The translations under genes and the position numbers were made by a program. Of a stretch of DNA of 64,000 nt, positions 28,736-38,528 are shown in pieces. The stretch is taken from contig CP049016.1 in the NCBI GenBank assembly GCA_004376055.2, positions 1,178,001 through 1,242,000 of the forward strand, written 5' to 3'. Numbering within the stretch: position 1 is the first letter of the stretch; every line of letters starts with the position of its first letter. Source of the stretch: Nitrospirales bacterium LBB_01 (GTDB taxonomy: Bacteria; Nitrospirota; Thermodesulfovibrionia; Thermodesulfovibrionales; Magnetobacteriaceae). Under the pieces are notes generated by a model that did no database searches, had not been told where the DNA came from, and saw only the letters and a list, made by a program, of their open reading frames with translations.

Positions 28736-29104
28736 TTAAAGCACCTCTGGTGCAAGTGATATTATTTTAGTAAACTCTTTCCACCTTAACTCCCTTGCCA
28801 CAGGACCAAATATACGAGTACCTACAGGTTCAAGTGCCGCATTGATTAAAACCGCTGCATTTTGTTGGAACCTGATATATGTGCCGTCTGCCCGTCTTGT
28901 CTCTTTACGTGTTCTGACGACAACCGCTTTGGCAACCGATCCCTTTTTCACGTTACTTAGAGGTATTGCCTCCTTAACGCTTACAACAATTATGTCGCCA
29001 ATACGGGCATACCGCTTCTTATATCCGCCAAGCACCTTTATACACTGGACTTTTTTGGCACCTGAATTATCAGCGACATCCAAAACCGTTTCAACCTGTA
29101 TCAT
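28736..29104 (-). CDS. rplN: 50S ribosomal protein L14
   Basis: uL14, 122 residues, starting [27 protein letters not shown], with [13 protein letters not shown] near the end. It forms inter-subunit bridge B8. It overlaps the rpsQ stop by 14 bases. Confidence 0.98.
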   Translation of the reverse strand: MIQVETVLDVADNSGAKKVQCIKVLGGYKKRYARIGDIIVVSVKEAIPLSNVKKGSVAKAVVVRTRKETRRADGTYIRFQQNAAVLINAALEPVGTRIFGPVARELRWKEFTKIISLAPEVL

Positions 29105-29354
29105 CAGCGTGCTCCTTTTTGTCTTGTTTATTCACTACTACCCAGCGTTTTGTCTTACTGACTGGCTTTCCCTCCATCACCGACACTCTGTCGCCAATCT
29201 TACACATGTTCTGTTCATCATGCGCTTTGACCTTTAACGTGTGTTTCATCGTCTTTTTATAGCGCGGATGCTGGTAGAGGGACGTTATGGCAACTGTAAC
29301 AGTTTTGTCCATCTTATCACTAATCACATCTCCGGTATAAAGCTTCTTAGGCAT
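29091..29354 (-). CDS. rpsQ: 30S ribosomal protein S17
   Basis: uS17, 87 residues: [27 protein letters not shown], the OB-fold core, with [18 protein letters not shown]. It is an early 16S-binding protein. It overlaps rpmC by 8 bases. Confidence 0.97.
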   Translation of the reverse strand: MPKKLYTGDVISDKMDKTVTVAITSLYQHPRYKKTMKHTLKVKAHDEQNMCKIGDRVSVMEGKPVSKTKRWVVVNKQDKKEHADDTG

Positions 29355-29553
29355 TTCCTTTTCCCGCCTTAAGTTGTGTTTTTATTGTCAACACCCTTGC
29401 AATGTCCTTTCGTACGGCTCTGCAGCGCATCGGGTTTTGTATCTCGCCTGTTGCGCTTTGAAACCTGAGATTAAATAGCTCTTTCCTCAGTTCCCTTTCC
29501 TTTGTAATAAGCTCCGTTTCTGTCAAGGATTTTAATTCTGCCGCTTTTTTCAA
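29347..29553 (-). CDS. rpmC: 50S ribosomal protein L29
   Basis: uL29, 68 residues, two helices: [26 protein letters not shown] and [18 protein letters not shown]. It borders the polypeptide exit tunnel near the trigger factor site. It overlaps the rplP stop (ATGA). Confidence 0.96.
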   Translation of the reverse strand: MKKAAELKSLTETELITKERELRKELFNLRFQSATGEIQNPMRCRAVRKDIARVLTIKTQLKAGKGNA

Positions 29554-29963
29554 ACCACAGCCTCCTCTCTACGCACAAACTTTGTTGATATTGGAAGCTT
29601 AAACGAGGCAAGCCGCATGGCTTCTTTAGCCGTCTCCTCGGTTACACCAGATAATTCATAGAGCATCCTGCCTGGTTTTACCACTGCTACCCAGTACTCA
29701 AGGTTACCCTTTCCCTTACCCATTCTTGTCTCAGCAGGTTTTTTAGTTATAGGCTTATCAGGAAAAATCCTTATCCAAAGCTTACAGCCTCTCTTTGCGT
29801 ATCTCGTAATGGCAATTCTTGCAGATTCAATCTGTCTGCTGGTTATCCAGCCCGGTTCAAGAGCTTTAAGACCAAACTCACCGAATGAGACATCGCAACC
29901 GCGGTAAGCCTTACCATTCATGTTACCTTTCATCATTTTTCTGTATTTTACCTTTTTAGGCAT
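29550..29963 (-). CDS. rplP: 50S ribosomal protein L16
   Basis: uL16, 137 residues from ATG 29963 ([22 protein letters not shown]); two codons earlier (29969) is an alternative. It has the conserved [24 protein letters not shown] and [20 protein letters not shown], which line the A-site region of the peptidyl-transferase centre. Confidence 0.97.
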   Translation of the reverse strand: MPKKVKYRKMMKGNMNGKAYRGCDVSFGEFGLKALEPGWITSRQIESARIAITRYAKRGCKLWIRIFPDKPITKKPAETRMGKGKGNLEYWVAVVKPGRMLYELSGVTEETAKEAMRLASFKLPISTKFVRREEAVV

Positions 29964-30000
29964 CAACATGTCGTTTACTCCTTACCTCTCATTATCCCCA

Positions 30001-30645
30001 TCAGGCTGCACCCTTTGTCTCAGGGAGCACATCTCCTTTATATATCCAAACCTTTACGCCGATTATTCCATAAGTTGTTTTTGCGCGTGCCGTGCCATAG
30101 TCTATATCAGCTCTGAATGTGTGAAGCGGCACCCGCCCTTCTTTATACCATTCAGTGCGTGCTATTTCTGCTCCTGAAAGCCGCCCTGCACACGCTATCT
30201 TTACCCCCAGAGCGCCAAACCTCATAGAGGACAGCACAGATTTTTTCATTGCTCTTCTGTATGCCACACGCTTTTCTATCTGCATCCCAATATTTTCAGC
30301 TACCAGTTGAGCGTCAAGCTCTGGTTTTCTAATTTCCTTTATATCAATGCTGACTTGCTTTGTTATAGATGATTCGATGGCTTTTTTAAGGTTTTCAACC
30401 TCTGCACCCTTCTTTCCTATGATTATACCAGGACGTGCTGTGTGTATTATTATCTTTATCTTTTGCCCTGCACGCTCTATCTCAACCTTACTTATTCCCG
30501 AATGATACAACTTTTCCTTTATATACTGTTGCAACTTTAAATCCTCATGCAACTGCTGGGCATAAGCACTTTTACTGTACCACTTAGAGTCCCACGTCTT
30601 TATAATTCCAAGTCTGTTACCTATGGGATGTGTCTTCTGGCCCAA
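30001..30645 (-). CDS. rpsC: 30S ribosomal protein S3
   Basis: uS3, 214 residues. The type II KH domain has [19 protein letters not shown]; the C-terminal domain has [31 protein letters not shown]. It helps form the mRNA entry tunnel. Confidence 0.98.
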   Translation of the reverse strand: MGQKTHPIGNRLGIIKTWDSKWYSKSAYAQQLHEDLKLQQYIKEKLYHSGISKVEIERAGQKIKIIIHTARPGIIIGKKGAEVENLKKAIESSITKQVSIDIKEIRKPELDAQLVAENIGMQIEKRVAYRRAMKKSVLSSMRFGALGVKIACAGRLSGAEIARTEWYKEGRVPLHTFRADIDYGTARAKTTYGIIGVKVWIYKGDVLPETKGAA

Positions 30646-30657
30646 AAGCCACCTCCA

Positions 30658-30987
30658 TCACTCTGATAGAACCACTGTTATGTGGCTCGTTTTTTTCTTT
30701 ATTACATTTGCCCTGCCCATAGCCCGTGGCATAATGCGCCTCATCATTGGTCCCTCATCGACATACACACGTTGAAGCTTCATGTTTTCCGGATCGGCAA
30801 CGTCGCTCTGCTCAGCATTTGCCATTGCAGATTTCAGCAGTTTCTTAATAAGCACTGCCCCTCTGTAGGGCATATACTCTAACATCGTCATAGCCTCACT
30901 TGCCTTCTTTCCAGCTATCAGCCTAACAACCCGCCGTGCCTTCTGAGGTGTAATACGCGCATACCGTAATAGTGCTTTTGATTCCAT
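30658..30987 (-). CDS. rplV: 50S ribosomal protein L22
   Basis: uL22, 109 residues: YARITPQKARRVVRLIAGKKASEA at the front and the long hairpin VDEGPMMRRIMPRAMGRANVI, which reaches into the exit tunnel and carries the usual macrolide contact region. Confidence 0.98.
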   Translation of the reverse strand: MESKALLRYARITPQKARRVVRLIAGKKASEAMTMLEYMPYRGAVLIKKLLKSAMANAEQSDVADPENMKLQRVYVDEGPMMRRIMPRAMGRANVIKKKTSHITVVLSE

Positions 30988-30992
30988 ATTAT

Positions 30993-31298
30993 CTATTTAC
31001 CCTTCACCGATGTAGATTTTGCTGTTTTTGCGGATTTATCCGCTCCGGAGTGTCCCTTAAATGTACGCGTCGGGGAAAACTCTCCTAGCTTATGTCCTAT
31101 CATATTTTCAGTTACATATACCGGTATAAACTTTTTGCCGTTATAGACGGCAAACGTGTAACCGATAAAGTCAGGCACTATAGTTGAGCGCCTTGACCAT
31201 GTTTTGACAATCTTCTTTTCGCCGCTTTCCTGCAGCTTGGTTATTTTAAGCAACAGCTTTTCCTCTACAAACGGACCTTTTTTAACTGACCTGGGCAT
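30993..31298 (-). CDS. rpsS: 30S ribosomal protein S19
   Basis: uS19, 101 residues: [17 protein letters not shown] and [27 protein letters not shown]-type core (here VKTWSRR), [18 protein letters not shown]. The Lys/Ser-rich tail is slightly longer than in Escherichia coli. It sits in the 30S head with S13. Confidence 0.97.
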   Translation of the reverse strand: MPRSVKKGPFVEEKLLLKITKLQESGEKKIVKTWSRRSTIVPDFIGYTFAVYNGKKFIPVYVTENMIGHKLGEFSPTRTFKGHSGADKSAKTAKSTSVKGK

Positions 31299-31310
31299 AC
31301 CTGCTCCCTC

Positions 31311-32129
31311 TTATTTCCTTCTCCTGACTACAAACTTGTCAGTGCGCTTGTTTTTCCTTGTTTTAATTCCCTCTGGCGTACCCCATGGTGTACATGGTGG
31401 TCTGCCGCCGGAACTCTTACCCTCGCCACCACCCAGCGGGTGATCTACCGGGTTCATGGCAACACCTCTGACTGTCGGTCTTTTACCTTTCAGCCTGTTT
31501 CGCCCTGCCTTTCCAATCGATATATTCTCATGCTCGGCATTGCCAACCTGCCCTATAGTTGCCATACACTCCATAGGTACGAGTCTTACCTCACCACTGG
31601 TTAACTTCACCTGAGCATACCCTCTGTCCTTAGCTACTAACTGCGCCTGTCCTCCTGCCCCTCTTACTAACTTACCGCCCTGGCCAGGTTTTAACTCAAC
31701 ATTGTGAATTACCGTACCTACTGGAATATCCTTTAGTTTCAGTGCATTACCTGGCTTTATCTCAGCCTCAGAGCCGCTCATTACGTCATCGTTGACATTT
31801 AAACCCATGGGCAAAATTATGTAGCGTCTCTCACCATCTCTATACTTTAACAAAGCGATTCTTGCCGTTCTATTAGGATCATACTCAATGGTCTCTACCT
31901 TTGCAGCAATACCGGCCTTGTCTCTTTTAAAATCAATTATCCTGTACTGTCTCTTTGTCCCGCCGCCTCTGTGCCATGCAGTTACGCGGCCAGTGTTATT
32001 TCTGCCGCCGGTCTTTTTTATCGGCTCTGTCAGCGGCTTAAAGGGCTTATCTACAGTTACATTGTCAAAATCTGAGACAGTCTGAAAACGTCTGCCTGCC
32101 GATGTTGGTTTATATCTTCTTACTCCCAT
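31311..32129 (-). CDS. rplB: 50S ribosomal protein L2
   Basis: uL2, 272 residues. It has [25 protein letters not shown] in the N-domain and [21 protein letters not shown], the conserved His loop that approaches the peptidyl-transferase centre. Required for subunit joining. Confidence 0.98.
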   Translation of the reverse strand: MGVRRYKPTSAGRRFQTVSDFDNVTVDKPFKPLTEPIKKTGGRNNTGRVTAWHRGGGTKRQYRIIDFKRDKAGIAAKVETIEYDPNRTARIALLKYRDGERRYIILPMGLNVNDDVMSGSEAEIKPGNALKLKDIPVGTVIHNVELKPGQGGKLVRGAGGQAQLVAKDRGYAQVKLTSGEVRLVPMECMATIGQVGNAEHENISIGKAGRNRLKGKRPTVRGVAMNPVDHPLGGGEGKSSGGRPPCTPWGTPEGIKTRKNKRTDKFVVRRRK

Positions 32130-32420
32130 TTAAACACCTTCTATGAAGTCTAACTTTTCGCCCTTACCAAGTGTAACTATGGCCTTTTTTATCGTCTGCG
32201 TCATACCGATAGACTTACCATACTTTTTCCACTTGCCAGGCTGTGTTATTGTTGACACTTTAACCACCTTAACCTTAAAAATCTCCTCAAATGCTCTCTT
32301 TATCTCTATCTTATTTGAAGACATATCTACCTCTATCAGGAGTTTACCGTTTAGCTCCTTTATAAAGGTGCCCTTTTCCGTAAACATTGGCCTCTTAATT
32401 ATTGTGTATGCGTCCTTCAT
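32130..32420 (-). CDS. rplW: 50S ribosomal protein L23
   Basis: uL23, 96 residues: IIKRPMFTEKGTFI, FKVKVVKVSTI and the conserved GKWKKYGKSIGMT. It docks trigger factor and SRP at the tunnel exit. It overlaps rplD by 26 bases and abuts rplB. Confidence 0.97.
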   Translation of the reverse strand: MKDAYTIIKRPMFTEKGTFIKELNGKLLIEVDMSSNKIEIKRAFEEIFKVKVVKVSTITQPGKWKKYGKSIGMTQTIKKAIVTLGKGEKLDFIEGV

Positions 32421-33042
32421 CGTTTAACCCTTTTACTGTATTTAGTGCGTCTTTTGTTAATAACAAAAATTCGTGATTTATTATATCGTAAGTGTTGATG
32501 TCCTGTACTCTAACCACTTTAACTCCCACTATGTTTCTTGAGGAAAGCACAAGCGAGTTGTCTTTTTCGGGCACAACTATCAGCACCTTTTTATCCACAA
32601 GTCCTATGTTTTTTAAAATCTCCACGACATCCTTCGTTTTAGGTTTCGTTATCTGAAAAGCGTCGAGTATAAAGATATTACCTGAGCTGCTTTTTTCTGA
32701 CAAAGCAAGTCTTACTGCAAGACGACGCAGCTTCTTATTAACTTTGTAGGAATAATCCCTTGGTTGCGGGCCAAAAACAGTTCCACCGCCTTTCCAAAGC
32801 GGAGACCTTATACTGCCATGCCTTGCTCGCCCCGTATGTTTCTGTTTCCACGGCTTTTTTCCACCGCCTCTTACCATGCCTCTGGTCTTTGTCGCATGAG
32901 TTCCCTGCCTCTGATTTGCTAGATAATTCTTCACAACATCATGCAAAATATCGGGTCTGGATTCAAGGCCAAAAACATCTTCAGGCAATGCCGTACTTTC
33001 CAGTTTATTATTACTTCTGTCTCTTATTTCAATCTCTAACAT
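32395..33042 (-). CDS. rplD: 50S ribosomal protein L4
   Basis: uL4, 215 residues. It has the extended loop RQGTHATKTRGMVRGGGKKPWKQKHTGRARHGSIRSPLW-type region that lines the exit tunnel, and the C-terminal globular domain. In Escherichia coli L4 represses the S10 operon; no evidence for that here. Confidence 0.97.
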   Translation of the reverse strand: MLEIEIRDRSNNKLESTALPEDVFGLESRPDILHDVVKNYLANQRQGTHATKTRGMVRGGGKKPWKQKHTGRARHGSIRSPLWKGGGTVFGPQPRDYSYKVNKKLRRLAVRLALSEKSSSGNIFILDAFQITKPKTKDVVEILKNIGLVDKKVLIVVPEKDNSLVLSSRNIVGVKVVRVQDINTYDIINHEFLLLTKDALNTVKGLNDEGRIHNN

Positions 33043-33077
33043 ATCCGTTTAGCCCTTGTCATCTTAAGTTGCAGGCT

Positions 33078-33695
33078 TTAAAAACCCTTCCTTATTTCCA
33101 CTATATCACCCTTTGCTCCGGGCACTGCACCCTTTATTATCAACACATTCTGCTCAGCTCTCACACCCACTATCGTAAGGTTTCTGACCGTTACCCTCTC
33201 TGAGCCCATGTGTCCAGGCATTCCCTTATTTTTCCACACTCTTGATGGAAATGAACTGGCGCCGATTGAGCCAGGTGCTCTGTTAAACATCGAGCCGTGA
33301 CCGCCAGGACCTCCTGCATAATTATGTCTTTTCATTACTCCTTGAAAGCCTTTCCCTTTGGACACTCCTGCTATCTTTACCAAATCTCCTGCTGCAAATC
33401 TCTCCACTGTTACAAAATCTCCAACTTTTAGCCCATCTATTGGAAACTCTCTGATTATCTGCATAGGTTTTAAACCTGTTTTCTCAAAAATTCCCCTCAT
33501 AGGTTTGTTAGCCTTTCTTGTCTCTATAAAGCCAACCTTTACAGAATCATAACCATCCCTTTCAGCGGTTTTTATCTGGATAACACTACATGGACCAGCC
33601 TCTATCAAGGTTACCGGTACAACATTACCTGTCTCTGTAAATATCTGAGTCATTCCCAGCTTTCTGCCTATTATACCAGTCTTTTCAGTGCTCAT
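33078..33695 (-). CDS. rplC: 50S ribosomal protein L3
   Basis: uL3, 205 residues, starting with [13 protein letters not shown] after a short lead. The central loop reads [20 protein letters not shown]; the Gln that PrmB methylates in Escherichia coli (GSIGQN) is Ala here, so that modification is not expected. The start overlaps the rpsJ stop. Confidence 0.97.
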   Translation of the reverse strand: MSTEKTGIIGRKLGMTQIFTETGNVVPVTLIEAGPCSVIQIKTAERDGYDSVKVGFIETRKANKPMRGIFEKTGLKPMQIIREFPIDGLKVGDFVTVERFAAGDLVKIAGVSKGKGFQGVMKRHNYAGGPGGHGSMFNRAPGSIGASSFPSRVWKNKGMPGHMGSERVTVRNLTIVGVRAEQNVLIIKGAVPGAKGDIVEIRKGF

Positions 33696-33997
33696 AGTTT
33701 TATCTCCACATCTACACCGGCTGCTAACTCTAACTGCATAAGGGCATCCACTGTCTGTTGAGTGGGGTCGTGAATATCAATCAACCGTTTATGCGTCCTT
33801 ATCTCAAACTGCTCTCTGGACTTTTTATCCACATGAGGCGATCTCAACACAGTGAATTTCTGAATATGTGTCGGCAACGGTACCGGTCCTGCTATTCTTG
33901 CGCCAGTCCTGTGCACCGTGTCAACAATTTCCTTCACAGACTGATCCAACAGTCTGTGGTCAAATGCCCTTAGTTTTATTCTGATTTTTTCGTTCAA
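33692..33997 (-). CDS. rpsJ: 30S ribosomal protein S10
   Basis: uS10, 101 residues from TTG 33997 ([25 protein letters not shown]). The open frame runs back to 34063 within tuf, but that lead is the antisense-free overlap with tuf and is not S10-like. AGGA precedes the TTG by about 5 bases, just after the tuf stop. First gene of the S10 block, cotranscribed with tuf. Confidence 0.96.
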   Translation of the reverse strand: MNEKIRIKLRAFDHRLLDQSVKEIVDTVHRTGARIAGPVPLPTHIQKFTVLRSPHVDKKSREQFEIRTHKRLIDIHDPTQQTVDALMQLELAAGVDVEIKL

Positions 33998-34001
33998 GTT
34001 C

Positions 34002-35201
34002 CTACTCCAAAACCTCTGTAACAACGCCGGCACCAACCGTTCTGCCACCCTCTCGGATTGCAAATCGTAGTTCCTTCTCCATTGCTATCGGCGCTATCAA
34101 CTCTACTCTTATGCTTATGTTATCACCAGGCATTACCATCTCCACTCCCTCAGGCAACTCACACACTCCAGTCACATCTGTCGTTCTGAAGTAAAACTGC
34201 GGCCTGTACCCTTTAAAAAACGGCGTATGCCTGCCGCCCTCTTCCTTTGTTAACACATACGCTTCTGCCTTAAACTTTGTGTGCGGCGTTATGCTGCCAG
34301 GTTTTGCCAACACCTGACCTCTTTCCACCTCATCCTTACCAACTCCTCTTAAAAGCGCCCCTATGTTATCTCCGGCTCGTCCCTCATCAAGAAGTTTTCT
34401 AAACATCTCAACTCCGGTTACCACAGACTTTCTCGTTGCCGATATTCCCACTATCTCTACATCTTCGCCCACTTTGACTATCCCGCGCTCCACTCTGCCC
34501 GTTACCACTGTCCCTCTGCCGCTTATTGAAAACACATCCTCTATCGGCATTAAAAACGGTTTGTCAAGCGGTCTCTGTGGCTGCGGTACGTACGAATCCA
34601 CTGCATCCATCAGCTCTGCTATACACTTATACTCAGGCGCTGTCGGATCCGTTGCCGTGCTCTCTATTGCCTTTAACGCACTGCCCTTCACTATCGGTAT
34701 CTCATCCCCAGGGAATCCATACTTGCTCAAAAGCTCTCGGATCTCAAGCTCCACCAACTCTATCAGCTCAGGATCATCCACCATATCAGTCTTATTCATA
34801 AACACCACAATGCAGGGCACTCCTACCTGACGTGCCAACAGTATGTGTTCTCTCGTCTGAGGCATAGGGCCGTCTGCGGCACTAACCACTAGGATTGCAC
34901 CATCCATCTGTGCCGCTCCTGTTATCATATTCTTTACGTAATCGGCGTGCCCCGGACAGTCCACATGCGCATAGTGCCGGTTATCGGTCTCGTACTCCAC
35001 ATGTGCCGTTGCTATCGTGATTCCTCTTGCCTTTTCCTCCGGCGCATTATCTATCTGATCGTAGGCCGTAAACTTCGCCTGCCCCTTCATTGCCAACACC
35101 TTGGTTATCGTTGCTGTCAGTGTTGTCTTACCGTGGTCAACGTGCCCTATCGTGCCAACATTGACGTGCGGCTTTGTCCTTTCAAACTTGGCCTTTGCCA
35201 T
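34002..35201 (-). CDS. tuf: Elongation factor Tu
   Basis: 399 residues. G motifs are [11 protein letters not shown] (G1), RGITI (G2), [11 protein letters not shown] (G3), NKTDMVDD (G4). Domain 2/3 stretches are [13 protein letters not shown] and FFRTTDVTG-type (here YFRTTDVTG). It delivers aminoacyl-tRNA. AAGGAGG lies ahead of the ATG. It has its own promoter (35304-35332). Confidence 0.99.
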   Translation of the reverse strand: MAKAKFERTKPHVNVGTIGHVDHGKTTLTATITKVLAMKGQAKFTAYDQIDNAPEEKARGITIATAHVEYETDNRHYAHVDCPGHADYVKNMITGAAQMDGAILVVSAADGPMPQTREHILLARQVGVPCIVVFMNKTDMVDDPELIELVELEIRELLSKYGFPGDEIPIVKGSALKAIESTATDPTAPEYKCIAELMDAVDSYVPQPQRPLDKPFLMPIEDVFSISGRGTVVTGRVERGIVKVGEDVEIVGISATRKSVVTGVEMFRKLLDEGRAGDNIGALLRGVGKDEVERGQVLAKPGSITPHTKFKAEAYVLTKEEGGRHTPFFKGYRPQFYFRTTDVTGVCELPEGVEMVMPGDNISIRVELIAPIAMEKELRFAIREGGRTVGAGVVTEVLE

Positions 35202-35303
35202 CTCTCTCTACCTCCTTAGTTTCGTGTCTTCAACAAGACAGCCGAATCTGAAGTTTATCTTAATATAATTTTAATAGTTCACAATTTCACTGACAAAATA
35301 GGT

Positions 35304-35332
35304 ATCTTAGCAGATATTTTACTGTTTGTCAA
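35304..35332 (-). promoter_or_regulatory. Sigma-70-type promoter for tuf and the S10-spc-alpha block
   Basis: The minus strand has TTGACA (35332-35327), a 17-base spacer and TAAGAT (35309-35304). It lies in the only large gap between fusA and rplQ, so it can drive tuf and everything down to rplQ. The roughly 95-base leader contains a 6-bp hairpin (35225-35240) just before the tuf SD. Confidence 0.8.
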
Positions 35333-35341
35333 GTAAAATAT

Positions 35342-37423
35342 TTAGAGTCCCTTAATTTTTTTTATTACCTCATCAGCAACACTTTTAGGGAGCTCTTCGT
35401 ACAGGGCAAGCTGCATTGTGTAGCTTGCCCTGCCCTGACTATTTGACCTTAAATCGGTTGCATATCCAAACATCTCAGACAGAGGCACATGTGCCTCAAT
35501 TACCTGTGTCTTACCTCTTTTATTTATCTGGTGTATCTTTCCACGTCGTGAGTTTAGGTCTCCAATAACGTCCCCCATGTAGTCTTCGGGGGTCACAACC
35601 TCAACACTCATAATCGGCTCCAAAAGCACAGGTTTTGCCCTGGCTACAGCTTCCTTTAACGCCATAGAGCCGGCAATTTTGAAAGCCATCTCAGATGAGT
35701 CCACCTCATGATAAGAGCCGTCGTATAATGTGGCCTTTACGTCCACTATCGGATACCCTGCCACAACACCAACATTTACTGCCTCCCTCATGCCTGCCTC
35801 TACAGCTGATATATACTCTCTCGGAACCGATCCGCCGATTATCTTATTTTCAAACTCAAACCCTGTTCCTCTCCCAAGAGGCTCTATCCTTATCTTAACA
35901 TGGCCGTACTGCCCTCTGCCTCCAGTTTGCCTAATGTACTTACCCTCGGCTTCGGCGCTGTCCTTTATGGCCTCTCTGTATGCAACCTGTGGTTTTCCCA
36001 CATTTGCTCCTACCTTAAATTCTCTTATCAAACGGTCTGTTATAATCTCAAGATGAAGCTCACCCATACCGGATATAAGTGTTTGACCGGTCTCCTCATT
36101 ATATGACATCTTAAAAGATGGGTCTTCTTGTGTAAGTTTTCCTAATGACTGAAACAATTTATCCCTGTCGTCTTTTGTCTTAGGTTCAATCGCTACTGAG
36201 ATAACAGGCTCAGGGAATTTCATAGACTCCAGAATGACCGGACTCTTCTCAAAACATAGAGTGTCGCCGGTAAGTGTATTTTTAAGCCCAACAATTGCCG
36301 CTATATCGCCAACACATACCTCGTCTATCTCTTCTCTCTTATTAGCGTGTATTCGTAAAAGTCTGCTGATTCTTTCTTTTTTTAGTTTTGATGAATTATA
36401 AACGTATGAGCCGCTAGCTAAAACTCCCGAATAAACCCTGATAAAAGATAACTGTCCGACATAAGGGTCGGTCATTATCTTAAAAGCAAGCGCTGCAAAC
36501 GGCTCATCATATGAGGCCATGCGAATCGCTTCGCTGTTGTCATCAGGATTAATTCCCTTAATAGCTTCAACGTCAAGCGGCGATGGCAGGTATTTTATTA
36601 TGCCGTCAAGGAGCATCTGCACTCCTTTGTTTTTAAATGCTGCTCCGCACAGCACTGGTGTTATCAGTCTGGCTGCTACACCTTTTCTTATTGCCTCAGT
36701 TATCTCCAGCTCAGTTATCTCAATTCCACCCAGATACTTTTCCATTATCGCATCGTCAAGCTCAGAAACTGACTCAAGGAGTTTTTCTCTGTACTTAAGG
36801 GCTAACTCCATTAACTCGGTGGGAATCTCGTCCTCTACATAGCTTGAACCTAATGCCTCGTCATCAAAGTAATAGGCCTTCATCCTAACAAGATCAATTG
36901 GCCCTCTGAATTTTTCCTCAGAACCCATTGGTATTTGTAAAGGAACCGGATTTGCTCCTAGTTTTTCCACCATAGAATCAACTGACATATAAAAATCCGA
37001 GCCCACTCTGTCCATCTTGTTAAGAAACGCTATCCTTGGCACTTCATATCGCTCCGCCTGTCTCCATACGGTTTCAGTTTGAGGCTCCACACCTGAAACA
37101 GAGTCAAGCAGTATCACTGCCCCGTCAAGAACTCGCAGCGACCTTTCCACCTCTATGGTGAAATCCACGTGGCCGGGCGTATCTATTATATTAATCTTGT
37201 TGTCTTTCCAATAACAGGTAGTTGCAGCCGACGTTATAGTAATCCCACGCTCCTGCTCCTGTGGCATCCAGTCCATTACGGCAGTGCCATCATGAACCTC
37301 GCCTATCTTATAGGTAACTCCAGTGTAGTAGAGAATCCTCTCCGTAGTTGTCGTTTTACCAGCGTCAATATGAGCCATAATACCGATATTGCGGGTTTTT
37401 TCCAGTGAGAATCGTTCAGACAT
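35342..37423 (-). CDS. fusA: Elongation factor G
   Basis: 693 residues. G motifs are [28 protein letters not shown] and NKMDRVG. Domain IV has [13 protein letters not shown] and domain V has [27 protein letters not shown]. It catalyses translocation and ribosome recycling. Ten bases separate it from rpsG. Confidence 0.99.
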   Translation of the reverse strand: MSERFSLEKTRNIGIMAHIDAGKTTTTERILYYTGVTYKIGEVHDGTAVMDWMPQEQERGITITSAATTCYWKDNKINIIDTPGHVDFTIEVERSLRVLDGAVILLDSVSGVEPQTETVWRQAERYEVPRIAFLNKMDRVGSDFYMSVDSMVEKLGANPVPLQIPMGSEEKFRGPIDLVRMKAYYFDDEALGSSYVEDEIPTELMELALKYREKLLESVSELDDAIMEKYLGGIEITELEITEAIRKGVAARLITPVLCGAAFKNKGVQMLLDGIIKYLPSPLDVEAIKGINPDDNSEAIRMASYDEPFAALAFKIMTDPYVGQLSFIRVYSGVLASGSYVYNSSKLKKERISRLLRIHANKREEIDEVCVGDIAAIVGLKNTLTGDTLCFEKSPVILESMKFPEPVISVAIEPKTKDDRDKLFQSLGKLTQEDPSFKMSYNEETGQTLISGMGELHLEIITDRLIREFKVGANVGKPQVAYREAIKDSAEAEGKYIRQTGGRGQYGHVKIRIEPLGRGTGFEFENKIIGGSVPREYISAVEAGMREAVNVGVVAGYPIVDVKATLYDGSYHEVDSSEMAFKIAGSMALKEAVARAKPVLLEPIMSVEVVTPEDYMGDVIGDLNSRRGKIHQINKRGKTQVIEAHVPLSEMFGYATDLRSNSQGRASYTMQLALYEELPKSVADEVIKKIKGL

Positions 37424-37432
37424 TTATCAGGA

Positions 37433-37903
37433 CTACCATCTGTAGTGAGCGAACGCTTTGTTAGCTTCTGCCATTTTGTGCGTATCTTCCTTCTTTTTAA
37501 TAGAACTTCCAACATTGTTAAAAGCATCAACGAGCTCTCCGGCAAGCCGGTCCGTCATCGTTTTTTCATTACGGCCTCGTGCATAGTTTATTATCCATCT
37601 GAAAGCCAGAGCAAGCCTTCTTTGTGGCCTTATCTCCACAGGCACCTGATATGTTGCTCCTCCAACCCTGCGCGGTTTTACTTCTATAAGCGGCTTAACA
37701 TTTTCAATCGATGTCTTAAACACCTTTAGAGGATCCTCGCTTGTTTTGGTTTTGATAACTTCAAAGGCACCGTAACAGATACGCTCTGCTATCGCCTTTT
37801 TGCCATCCTCAACCAGGATGTTAATGAACTTTCCGACCAGCTTGCTGTTATACAAGGGGTCGGGCAATATTTCTTTTTTCTCAGCTACTCTTCTTCTTGG
37901 CAT
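37433..37903 (-). CDS. rpsG: 30S ribosomal protein S7
   Basis: uS7, 156 residues: [27 protein letters not shown] at the front, [25 protein letters not shown] and [15 protein letters not shown] in the core. It nucleates assembly of the 30S head. Confidence 0.98.
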   Translation of the reverse strand: MPRRRVAEKKEILPDPLYNSKLVGKFINILVEDGKKAIAERICYGAFEVIKTKTSEDPLKVFKTSIENVKPLIEVKPRRVGGATYQVPVEIRPQRRLALAFRWIINYARGRNEKTMTDRLAGELVDAFNNVGSSIKKKEDTHKMAEANKAFAHYRW

Positions 37904-37917
37904 TTCCTATGTCCTCA

Positions 37918-38289
37918 TCATTTAGGCTTTTTGGCTCCATACTTAGAGCGCCCGCGTCTTCTGTCGGCAACACCTGTTGTATCAAGTGTTCCTCTTATAA
38001 TATGATAACGTACGCCGGGAAGGTCTTTTACACGCCCTCCCCTTATCAACACTATCGAGTGCTCCTGTAGGTTGTGACCAACCCCAGGTATATAGGCCGT
38101 TACTTCAAAGCCGTTTGTCAATCTCACTCTGGCAACCTTTCTCAATGCCGAGTTCGGTTTCTTGGGCGTAGTTGTATAAACTCTCACACACACACCCCTT
38201 CTCTGAGGACACTCCTCCAATGCGGGGCTCTTGGTCTTTTTAATGACCTGTTCTCTACCTTTCCTGACTAACTGCGATATAGTCGGCAA
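37918..38289 (-). CDS. rpsL: 30S ribosomal protein S12
   Basis: uS12, 123 residues, start TTG 38289 with GGAGG about 4 bases ahead. The decoding-site loops [19 protein letters not shown] and [13 protein letters not shown] keep the Lys residues at which streptomycin resistance usually arises in their sensitive form. First gene of the str block. Confidence 0.98.
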   Translation of the reverse strand: MPTISQLVRKGREQVIKKTKSPALEECPQRRGVCVRVYTTTPKKPNSALRKVARVRLTNGFEVTAYIPGVGHNLQEHSIVLIRGGRVKDLPGVRYHIIRGTLDTTGVADRRRGRSKYGAKKPK

Positions 38290-38334
38290 TGTTCCTCCAA
38301 ACTAAATTTGTATTAGTATTTTTCACAAAGGTGA

Positions 38335-38364
38335 ATTGTAAAACAGACGTTTTAGCTTTGTCAA
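38335..38364 (-). promoter_or_regulatory. Strong sigma-70-type promoter for rpsL-rpsG-fusA
   Basis: The minus strand has TTGACA (38364-38359), an 18-base spacer and TACAAT (38340-38335), 45 bases upstream of rpsL. The rest of 38290-38528 is AT-rich and holds no gene. Confidence 0.8.
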
Positions 38365-38528
38365 GTGTAAATTTACTTTTTTTTACTGCTTAATTTCCTG
38401 GCATCTCCTAAACACATTAATATCATACAATTGTATCATGATTTGTATTGTAAATCATTAGATATTAAAAAGTAAAGCTATCCTAAAAAAAAATTTCCCA
38501 TAATCATTTATTTATGATGAGGTACTAG

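Noticed and set aside
33998-34063. N-terminal extension of rpsJ into tuf
   Set aside because: The lead codons are out-of-frame tuf sequence and S10 begins at [14 protein letters not shown] 33997 with AGGA fits.
20018-35900. Many plus-strand open frames over the ribosomal genes
   Set aside because: Shadows of the conserved minus-strand genes with no RBS or family features.
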